From positions 1 to 34,438 of the forward strand of contig CANRFO010000024.1 of assembly GCA_947629925.1 (NCBI GenBank): DNA of 34,438 bases. Direction: 5' to 3'. Made by a program: the position numbers and the translations under genes. The DNA comes from an uncultured Ruminiclostridium sp. Its GTDB lineage: Bacteria > Bacillota > Clostridia > Oscillospirales > Ruminococcaceae. This document shows, in pieces, positions 8,249 to 13,596 of the stretch (its first letter is position 1; every line of letters starts with the position of its first letter). The notes beneath the pieces are model-generated. The model ran no database searches. It worked only from the letters and a program-made list of their open reading frames with translations, and had not been told where the DNA came from.

Positions 8249-8298
8249 GCCCTTATCGCCTTGCCTGAAATAAAATAATTTTTACGGAGGTCTATATT

Positions 8299-8697
8299 AT
8301 GAAAAACACATATCCGATAATTTTATCGCCCGATAAAAAAGGCTTTGTGGTCTATGTTCCTGATTTTGACATCGGAACGCAGGGCAACGATCTGACCGAC
8401 GCCATAGAAATGGCAAGAGACGCAATCGGCATAATGGGCATTGATATGGAGGACGAGAAAAAAACACTTCCCAAGCCCTCCGAGCTGTCCAAGCTGACGG
8501 CAGGTTCAAAAGATGATATAATAACGCTTGTGGACGTGGATTTTGACGAATACCGCAGAAAAAACGATATGCGTTCAGTCAAGAAAAACTGCACAATTCC
8601 TTCCTGGCTCAACTATGAGGCAGAAAAGGCAGGTGTGAATTTCTCCCAGCTCCTTCAAAATGCCCTTATCCGTGAGCTTCACGTTGAAAAGCCCTGA
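8299..8697 (+). CDS. hicB: HicB antitoxin
   Basis: This 132-residue protein has the HicB-like RNase H-like fold at the N-terminus (YPIILSPDKKGFVVYVPDF, then GTQGNDLTDAIEMARDAIGI) and a C-terminal ribbon-helix-helix-type DNA-binding segment (KKNCTIPSWLNYEAEKAGVN, then FSQLLQNALI). The N-domain binds and blocks HicA and the C-domain should bind the operator in the shared promoter. It is spaced 50 bases below hicA with a strong GGAGG site, so the antitoxin may be made at a different rate from the toxin. A terminator follows 14 bases after the stop. Confidence 0.92.
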   Translation: MKNTYPIILSPDKKGFVVYVPDFDIGTQGNDLTDAIEMARDAIGIMGIDMEDEKKTLPKPSELSKLTAGSKDDIITLVDVDFDEYRRKNDMRSVKKNCTIPSWLNYEAEKAGVNFSQLLQNALIRELHVEKP

Positions 8698-8711
8698 TCT
8701 TCGTTCACCTC

Positions 8712-8740
8712 AAAAACCGCCATACGGCGGTTTTTTGTTT
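8712..8740 (+). terminator. Rho-independent terminator after hicAB (bidirectional)
   Basis: AAAAACCGCC (8712-8721) pairs with GGCGGTTTTT (8726-8735) around the loop ATAC, followed by a T run. On the minus strand the same stem is also followed by a run of five T, so it could stop late-gene transcription coming from the right. Confidence 0.85.
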
Positions 8741-8783
8741 ATATTCAAATTTTCTAAGTATACCCGCTCAGACGTTTTATGCT

Positions 8784-9113
8784 TCACCACGGGCAGCGCT
8801 CGTACAGATCGCACAGCTTTGTTTTTCCGTCTTCGGTAGTTACTTTTGCCCAAGGGAAAAACGGGACTTTATATTTTAATCCGCTGTCGGTTTTAATAAT
8901 CACCATTGTGCTGTGGAACCAATCTGCTTTATCGGTCATATAGTCAAAATATTCACGGCATTTGTAAGCCTTGATTACAGTGAAATATCCACTGATGCCG
9001 TAATCTCCGTATTCAAAAAATCTCTTGCCGATCAGATTACAATTTTTGACTTTTTTCCAGCGTGTGTGCTTCAGTTTTTTCTTTTTGTGGCCGGTTATAG
9101 GCTCAATGCTCAT
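8784..9113 (-). CDS. Hypothetical phage protein downstream of small terminase
   Basis: The start is placed at the ATG at 9113 (MSIEPITGHKKKK) because AGGAG lies 7 bases upstream and the small terminase gene stops just before it. A longer open frame to 9344 is the terminase gene in another frame. The 109-residue product is basic at the N-terminus (KKKKLKHTRWKKVKN), aromatic in the middle (FFEYGDYGISGYFTVIKAYK) and ends DLYERCPW. I do not recognise the family. Its place between terminase subunits suggests a late function, but nothing in the sequence shows which. Confidence 0.65.
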   Translation of the reverse strand: MSIEPITGHKKKKLKHTRWKKVKNCNLIGKRFFEYGDYGISGYFTVIKAYKCREYFDYMTDKADWFHSTMVIIKTDSGLKYKVPFFPWAKVTTEDGKTKLCDLYERCPW

Positions 9114-9124
9114 TTTCTGCTCCT

Positions 9125-9649
9125 TTACATACCTGCAAGCAGCTTTTCCATCATAGTGTTCTGCGGATTGACTTCCGTTATCTTTGTGCTGCTGTTTTCC
9201 TTGACGTATTGCATTATCTGATACCACGCCTGATTTATCTGCTTTACATAGGTCTGGGACATAGTGACGTAAGGGGAGGCGATCGGTGCGCCGGTGGTCG
9301 GGTGCTTTCCTGTCAGCCCCTCCTTGGATATAGCCTCCTCGCACTGCACCCAGCGGGCGAAGCTCATTGCATACAGCTCCACCAGATGTGGGTTAATAGA
9401 CTGCTCGCATTTGTATTTTCCCAGCCATTCCCACACCTCGGCGGCAATTTCCTCCGCACAAAGAGCAATGCCGTTCTTTTGTTTCGCCGTCAGGTAGCCT
9501 CTCAAAGGCTTTTTTGCCGCTTCGTTTGATTTTTTTGATTTTTTCGGGGAATTTTTTGCCTTTCCTTCAACGATTTTTTCAGACAAAGGCTTTGCTTTTC
9601 TTCCTGCTCCGACCCTTGCCCCGCCACGATTTGTTCCGTCTTTTGCCAC
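9125..9649 (-). CDS. Terminase small subunit
   Basis: This 174-residue protein starts with GTG at 9649, preceded by a G-rich ribosome site. The N-terminus (TNRGGARVGAGRKAKPLSEK) is the standard opening of P27-like small terminases. A lysine-rich linker follows, and a helical part includes EEIAAEVWEWLGKYKCEQSI and NPHLVELYAMSFARWVQCEE, continuing to TGKHPTTGAPIASPYVTMSQ. It recognises the packaging site and delivers DNA to the large subunit. Normally the large subunit follows directly, but here an orphan gene and an inverted hicAB pair intervene. Confidence 0.88.
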   Translation of the reverse strand: MAKDGTNRGGARVGAGRKAKPLSEKIVEGKAKNSPKKSKKSNEAAKKPLRGYLTAKQKNGIALCAEEIAAEVWEWLGKYKCEQSINPHLVELYAMSFARWVQCEEAISKEGLTGKHPTTGAPIASPYVTMSQTYVKQINQAWYQIMQYVKENSSTKITEVNPQNTMMEKLLAGM

Positions 9650-9721
9650 AAAAAAGTCCCCCCTTTTTTCTCCCCTCGTTAATATCCCGTTTGAAAAACG
9701 ATTTTTTTACGTGTGATTGCC

Positions 9722-10147
9722 CTATTCGTTGTCCGCTTTTTCCTCGTGGAGATTGTTATACCCCCTACCCTCGGTATCTTCCCACGACCGAGCTCCGTGC
9801 GTATCTTTAGCAGTAATCTCAGAATGACAACTTTTGCAAAGCGCCATAAGGTTATTGCGCTCGTGGGTCCCGCCCTGAGAGATAGGCAGTATGTGATGTA
9901 CTTCTTGCGCAGGTACCAGCTTGCCGTTGCGCTTGCATTTTTCACACATCGGATTTTCCGAAAGAAAAGCGCTGCGGATCTTTTTCCACTGTCGACCGTA
10001 TCGCTTGTATGTATCCGGTGTGCGTTGCCTGTTGTAGTTTCCACCTGCTTTTTTCCGAGTCTGGTCCTTGTGCTTGGGGCAGTAATACTCGTCTGCCAGC
10101 TCAGGGCAGCCGGGAAAACCGCAAGGGCGTTTTGCTTTTTTTGGCAT
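9722..10147 (-). CDS. HNH endonuclease
   Basis: This 141-residue HNH nuclease has an N-terminal CxxxxC...CxxH cluster (residues 9-26, CGFPGCPE...YCPKH). The nuclease core contains C68-x2-C71, the HH pair at 84-85 in QEVHHILPISQGG, Asn99 in RNNLMALC and C104-x2-C107-His108. HNH proteins beside small terminases work with the terminase in DNA cutting and packaging in HK97-like phages. The gene precedes terS in the late operon, as usual. Confidence 0.93.
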   Translation of the reverse strand: MPKKAKRPCGFPGCPELADEYYCPKHKDQTRKKAGGNYNRQRTPDTYKRYGRQWKKIRSAFLSENPMCEKCKRNGKLVPAQEVHHILPISQGGTHERNNLMALCKSCHSEITAKDTHGARSWEDTEGRGYNNLHEEKADNE

Positions 10148-10189
10148 TTTATCACCAGCTCAAAATATATTTTTACAATATAATCATAC

Positions 10190-10230
10190 ACAGGTAATTT
10201 TCGAATTAAAAGGTATTATTTTTTACCTGT
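10190..10230. promoter_or_regulatory. Inverted repeat ahead of the packaging genes, candidate late operator
   Basis: ACAGGTAA (10190-10197) and TTACCTGT (10223-10230) are perfect 8-base inverted arms 25 bases apart, in an AT-rich gap between the orphan gene at 10234 and the HNH gene. A minus-strand TATATT box follows, without a matching -35. That is the form expected of an activator-dependent late promoter, and the ArpU-like gene just upstream is a plausible activator. No direct evidence links them. Confidence 0.35.
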
Positions 10231-10233
10231 TTT

Positions 10234-10488
10234 TTACTTTGTTAAAGAGTAAAAAAACCACTGGTTCAAGCGAGCCATATTCTTTTTCCTAACACGTTTC
10301 TTTTTGCTGTAAAAAGCAAGATGTATAATATGTCTATTAGGGTAACTTTTAAAGACTTTGTTGAGAAGGTAACTTTTAAAGACTTTGTTGAAATTTTTAA
10401 AAGTTTCGCGTGTCTGATCGAATATTTTTGCTGATTTGGACACTTCTTCTGCAATCGAATTTAAACACCTTTCAAATTCATTTTCCAT
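10234..10488 (-). CDS. Small hypothetical protein with an internal duplication
   Basis: This 84-residue basic protein has a good AGGAG site and lies 15 bases below the ArpU-like gene. The N-terminal third is a charged helix (MENEFERCLNSIAEEVSKSA). The middle holds a tandem duplication, FNKVFKSYLLNKVFKSYPN, caused by two exact 24-base DNA copies. The C-terminal part is Lys/Arg-rich. No family is recognised. The duplication keeps frame, which suggests the gene still encodes protein. Confidence 0.55.
   Translation of the reverse strand: MENEFERCLNSIAEEVSKSAKIFDQTRETFKNFNKVFKSYLLNKVFKSYPNRHIIHLAFYSKKKRVRKKNMARLNQWFFYSLTK
10341..10391 (-). repeat. Tandem 24-base exact duplication, 27-base period
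   Basis: The 24 bases at 10341-10364 recur exactly at 10368-10391, separated by GAA. The period is a multiple of three and the copies lie inside the small gene at 10234-10488, adding nine residues. Confidence 0.95.
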
Positions 10489-10503
10489 TTTTTCAGCTCC
10501 TTT

Positions 10504-10947
10504 TTATATTTGCTGAGAATAAGCGCCGCATGCAATCAGCGCATAAGCCGCTACGGCACGGTTTCGAATGTTATACACAGACTTCACAGCCTCATAGGAT
10601 AATTCTTCTGCGATAGTTTCGGCGGGCTGTTTTTCTATGTAAAACATTGTGAGCACTTTCCGCTGTTCCTCGCTGAGCATATCAAGGATCAGTTCGATTT
10701 CTTGTATTTTCCTTTCTGTCGCTGATATTGCCCGCTCTGTTTCCGACAGCTCCAAAAGCTCGTTGAGGGTATTGTTTACATAGGCGGCGTTTGTGTATGA
10801 TTTGCTGTAATCGATAGCAACAGGCAGGTGTGGCGCACCCTCGGCAATTATTCTGTTCTGACGTTTTCGCAGCACTTCAAGTGAGCGCTTTAAATCATTA
10901 AGGCTGCTTATTTCTTCCTCGGCTGCTTTAAAATAATTAAGTTTCAT
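10504..10947 (-). CDS. ArpU/RinA-like late transcription regulator
   Basis: This 147-residue helical protein belongs by pattern to the ArpU/RinA-type phage regulators. The N-terminal half is a coiled coil (EISSLNDLKRSLEVLRKRQN). The C-terminal half looks like sigma region 4: LSEEQRKVLTMFYIEKQ, AETIAEELSYEAVKSVYNIR, NRAVAAYA. Such proteins sit just before HNH/terminase genes and switch on late transcription. It overlaps the HUH gene upstream by four bases. Confidence 0.8.
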   Translation of the reverse strand: MKLNYFKAAEEEISSLNDLKRSLEVLRKRQNRIIAEGAPHLPVAIDYSKSYTNAAYVNNTLNELLELSETERAISATERKIQEIELILDMLSEEQRKVLTMFYIEKQPAETIAEELSYEAVKSVYNIRNRAVAAYALIACGAYSQQI

Positions 10948-11711
10948 CCGCTGCTCCTCCGCTGTTTTTGTACAAGTCTGTACATATATACCGCCAAATA
11001 CGTCCCGCCGTTGCAGTCGTTATAAAACGCCGAAGCGCCAGAGAAAATATATCCCGGATAGATCTTCTCATATTCTTCTGCCGCCGAGGCGCCAAGGTCA
11101 TACAGTGCCTTGACTTTTCGGGCGGAGATCTTGCCGTCCCGTTTGGTGACCTTGGGCTGGGTGAGATTTTTCGAGGCGTTCCAACGACGGTATGTTGCGG
11201 TATTTTTTATCATATATTTTACCAATGCCGCAATACCTGTACGCTCGTCAAATTGCAAAGGCTTTGCGGCAGTGTAGCCCTTTTTCCATATTTTCGCAAG
11301 GTCGTTTATCGACACTCCGCCAGACATAATGACGTGATGATGAAATCTTCCGCTTTTCTCGCCCTGCTCCGTCACTGCTATATATTTCAGCTCCGGAAGG
11401 TCCTGCTTTTTTCGGAAACGTTTCAAGCGTCGGAAAAAATTCTGCAAATTTTTCTGAGCCTCCTGCGGATCTGTCGGCGCATATTCGGGCGAATAAGTCA
11501 GGTCAAAACGTATGTCGTTTTCGGTGAAATTGGTGTTGGCAAGTCTGATTATACGCCTTTCGGCGTGACGCTGGTTCAAAGCCTGCTGTACTTCGGCGGT
11601 AGGCTTTGCCTTGCGGGAGCGGGCGCTGCGAGGCGGAGCAAATACAGGATATATTTCCGCCTCGAGATAATTCCCGCACCTGTATATCTTTTCTCTGTAC
11701 AGGCAACGCAT
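10944..11711 (-). CDS. HUH-type replication initiation endonuclease
   Basis: This 255-residue protein has the pattern of G2P/microvirus-type HUH replication proteins. Residues 87-101 are a basic helix (NLQNFFRRLKRFRKK). KYIAVTEQGEKSGRFHHHVI at 109-128 holds the metal-binding His pair (H124, H126) and Glu115. ALVKYMIKNTATY contains the expected nucleophile Tyr166 and Lys169 in a YxxK arrangement. HUH enzymes nick one strand at an origin hairpin and stay joined to the 5' end through tyrosine. The gene starts 30 bases from a perfect 17-bp inverted repeat. A strand-nicking initiator is unusual for an HK97-type siphovirus, though such proteins do occur in Clostridia prophages. Confidence 0.78.
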   Translation of the reverse strand: MRCLYREKIYRCGNYLEAEIYPVFAPPRSARSRKAKPTAEVQQALNQRHAERRIIRLANTNFTENDIRFDLTYSPEYAPTDPQEAQKNLQNFFRRLKRFRKKQDLPELKYIAVTEQGEKSGRFHHHVIMSGGVSINDLAKIWKKGYTAAKPLQFDERTGIAALVKYMIKNTATYRRWNASKNLTQPKVTKRDGKISARKVKALYDLGASAAEEYEKIYPGYIFSGASAFYNDCNGGTYLAVYMYRLVQKQRRSSG

Positions 11712-11741
11712 ACAGATCTCCTTTGTTTAGTCTCTAATCAC

Positions 11742-11787
11742 GGGCAAAAATTTGAAAATATACAAACTGGTTTTCAAATTTTTGCCC
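11742..11787. repeat. Perfect 17-bp inverted repeat, candidate nick origin
   Basis: GGGCAAAAATTTGAAAA (11742-11758) and TTTTCAAATTTTTGCCC (11771-11787) are perfect complements around a 12-base loop (TATACAAACTGG). It lies just upstream of the HUH endonuclease gene. Such a hairpin with an exposed loop is the usual HUH nick-site form. Read on the minus strand it could also be a leader hairpin of the gene. Confidence 0.75.
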
Positions 11788-11843
11788 TTTGTTTTTCAAA
11801 AACAAATTTTTTGATATTGTTTTTTCCAAACGGTTGATAACTT

Positions 11844-11974
11844 AATATCCATTACGAGCCCGAAAAAGCGGGCAGGATATTGACTTTTTCAAAGCTGTAT
11901 GCTATACTATTTATAATATATGTAATGATAGCATATAGCTTTTTCGGCAAGCGTTCCCCACAGAACGCCTGCCG
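11844..11974. repeat. Cluster of three further inverted repeats in the spacer
   Basis: AATATCC/GGATATT (11844-11850 and 11875-11881) flank GCCCG/CGGGC (11858-11862 and 11869-11873). AAAGCTGTATGCTAT (11891-11905) pairs with 11928-11942 with one mismatch around an AT-only core. CGGCAAGCGTTC (11945-11956) pairs with 11963-11974 with one mismatch, followed on the plus strand by a T-rich run. With the hairpin at 11742 the whole 280-base gene-free spacer is structured, as in single- and double-strand origins. The last hairpin could also act as a plus-strand terminator. Confidence 0.6.
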
Positions 11975-11991
11975 ATTTTCTTTTTTTTATT

Positions 11992-12183
11992 TCAATGGTG
12001 GTCTAATACGGCAGCAATAATTATAAGTATTATACCTATAATAAGCGGTACCCATAATGGTGCAACAACCCAAATCCACGACCATTCAATGACGTGGCAC
12101 AATTTCAAGATTATAAAAGCAATTGTAAGCGCTCCGCAAAATCCAATTCCCGCATTTTTATTCTTCACAGGCTTTCCTCGCAT
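11992..12183 (-). CDS. Small two-helix membrane protein (Fragile-X-F/Tmemb_185A-like)
   Basis: This 63-residue protein has two hydrophobic helices: residues about 12-29 (GIGFCGALTIAFIILKL) and about 37-59 (WVVAPLWVPLIIGIILIIIA). They are separated by the short loop CHVIEWSW. The pattern GFxGxLTIxFIxLKLxxVIxWSWxWVxxPLW is common in small phage proteins annotated as Fragile-X-F-associated. The function is unknown. It lies at the end of the early gene string, right before the origin-like spacer. Confidence 0.8.
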   Translation of the reverse strand: MRGKPVKNKNAGIGFCGALTIAFIILKLCHVIEWSWIWVVAPLWVPLIIGIILIIIAAVLDHH

Positions 12184-12326
12184 ATATTGATTATTTCATC
12201 GGTCAGGTTTGTCTGTCCGTCTGCCGCCGCCTCTGCGTGTTCTTTCTTGCACAAAGCAACTTGAGCAGCTTCTGACATTGTAGTGACTTGCTGTACAAAA
12301 CTCTGGTTAATGCAATCAAAAGGCAT
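12165..12326 (-). CDS. Small hypothetical protein, probably with a disrupted start
   Basis: From the ATG at 12326 this frame gives 53 residues (MPFDCINQSFVQQV..., ending EEIINICEESL-like: TDEIINICEESL). No ribosome site precedes that ATG. The same frame continues upstream as YIVAKSGFFIVGII with no start, while a good AGGAG and ATG (12382) lie in another frame that stops after seven codons (MKVKPIS). One missing base near 12365 would explain this. A GTG at 12338 is another possible start. It overlaps the membrane-protein gene by 19 bases. Confidence 0.45.
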   Translation of the reverse strand: MPFDCINQSFVQQVTTMSEAAQVALCKKEHAEAAADGQTNLTDEIINICEESL

Positions 12327-12397
12327 TATAATTCCCACGATAAAAAAGCCGCTTTTTGCTACGATATAGGTTTGACCTTCATTTTACATTTCTCCTT

Positions 12398-12631
12398 TTA
12401 ATTGTTGTTTGCCGCTTCGCAGGCAAACACCTCATCGGCGGCTACCTCAACGGTGCTGTTTTTATTTTTGCCGAGCAAAACTGCACTGATGAGGATCCTG
12501 CCCTTTTCCCTTGGGTGAGGCTTGAAATTCACCGCCGTTATTCTGTTATAGAGTGTAACGCTGCCCCGCTTGTCCTTGCGGAGCACAGGAGTTTCCGCCA
12601 GCATAGTGATTTTAAGTTCGGTCTGAGTCAT
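12398..12631 (-). CDS. Small hypothetical phage protein
   Basis: I start at the ATG at 12631 (MTQTELKITMLAET), which overlaps the stop of the coiled-coil gene as ATGA, giving 77 residues. The protein is a probable small beta-rich domain: LRKDKRGSVTLYNRITAVNF, KPHPREKGRILISAVLLGKN, then an acidic C-terminus with EVFACEAANNN. I do not recognise the family. It belongs to the early transcript by spacing. Confidence 0.65.
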   Translation of the reverse strand: MTQTELKITMLAETPVLRKDKRGSVTLYNRITAVNFKPHPREKGRILISAVLLGKNKNSTVEVAADEVFACEAANNN

Positions 12632-13596
12632 ATTGCCGCCTTCCCGCACTCCTCCACCAACCTTTTAATGGCTGCTTTAAACTTCGCCTTTTCCTCGCCG
12701 TCCTCCATAGCGCTGATTATTTCGGCGGCGGCGTTAAACGCCGTTTTAATGTTGGAAAAATGGAATTTAAGCAGCTCCTTTGTTCCGCCCGAAGGTGTCG
12801 AATTTTTTGCAGTCGCCTGCAAAACCTCAATTTCCTTTTCAAGCTGCTTTGCTTTTTTCTCGGCTTCCTGTTTTTCCTGCTGTGCTTGAGCGACAGCCTT
12901 TGAGTTTTCTTCCTTTACCTTCGCCTCAATTTCCTTACGGAGGGCGGCTTTCTGCTCTTCGGTAGGCTCAGCGACAGCCACTTCCACGGGGCGATTTTTT
13001 AATTTTTTGTTTTCGTCTTCAAGATTGGAAACCCTTTTTTCAAGCCTGTTGACCTCTTCGCCCTGACGCTCGTACAATGACTTATACTTCATTGCGGCTG
13101 CGTTCGCGTCCTCCTGCTCCTTGCGGTCCATTTTCGCTTCGCTTTGAGTTTCTTCGAGATCGATCTCAAGCTGTTCACACTTCTTTTTCAGCTCGGCGAC
13201 CTTTTCTTCAAGCTCGCGGGTGCTTATGTTCGCCACGTCCACCGACTGCATAAGCTGCTCCCTGTCGTCAGCGCACAAGGTAGCAAGCGCCGTCAGCTTA
13301 GTTATGCCGAGACTTGCATTTGACTGCAAACCGTTTTCCCCAAACTCGTCAAGCGCTTTTATAAAATTGTACGCCTGACGCTGCTTGATATGGGCGGCGT
13401 CCTCACAGTAGGCTTCAAAAGTTTCAAATCCCAGCTCTGTGTACAGCTTGGTATCCCTCATCTGGCGGAGATTTTTTGCCAGGTCTACGAGATATTCCGC
13501 CGCCATCTGACCGCTTACAAGTATTTTATTGTGGAGCTTGTACGCCTCCGCCTGCTTCTCGGTAAGTTCGGTGTTCATTGTTGTAATTTCGCTCAC
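12628..13596 (-). CDS. DUF3102-like phage protein with long coiled coil
   Basis: This 322-residue protein starts with GTG overlapping the previous stop as GTGA; an ATG six codons later is an alternative. Residues about 25-95 form a DNA-binding-like helical domain with the pattern LAKNLRQMRDTKLYTELGFE then TFEAYCEDAAHIKQRQAYNF, as in DUF3102 and related phage proteins. Residues about 125-260 are almost entirely charged heptads, a long coiled coil rich in Glu, Lys and Gln. A C-terminal helical domain (LLKFHFSNIKTAFNAAAEII) closes it. Role unknown; possibly a DNA-binding or scaffolding partner in replication. Confidence 0.75.
   Translation of the reverse strand: MSEITTMNTELTEKQAEAYKLHNKILVSGQMAAEYLVDLAKNLRQMRDTKLYTELGFETFEAYCEDAAHIKQRQAYNFIKALDEFGENGLQSNASLGITKLTALATLCADDREQLMQSVDVANISTRELEEKVAELKKKCEQLEIDLEETQSEAKMDRKEQEDANAAAMKYKSLYERQGEEVNRLEKRVSNLEDENKKLKNRPVEVAVAEPTEEQKAALRKEIEAKVKEENSKAVAQAQQEKQEAEKKAKQLEKEIEVLQATAKNSTPSGGTKELLKFHFSNIKTAFNAAAEIISAMEDGEEKAKFKAAIKRLVEECGKAAI

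Noticed and set aside
8784-9344. 186-codon version of the orphan gene after small terminase
   Set aside because: The first 77 codons are the small terminase gene in another frame; a ribosome site supports the start at 9113.
10968-11837. 289-codon plus-strand frame over the HUH gene and spacer
   Set aside because: It is the complement of the HUH gene, and its composition is Cys/Phe/Arg-rich as in antisense frames.
11945-11985. Terminator for a plus-strand gene
   Set aside because: The hairpin and T run are terminator-like, but no plus-strand gene precedes it; kept as part of the repeat cluster instead.
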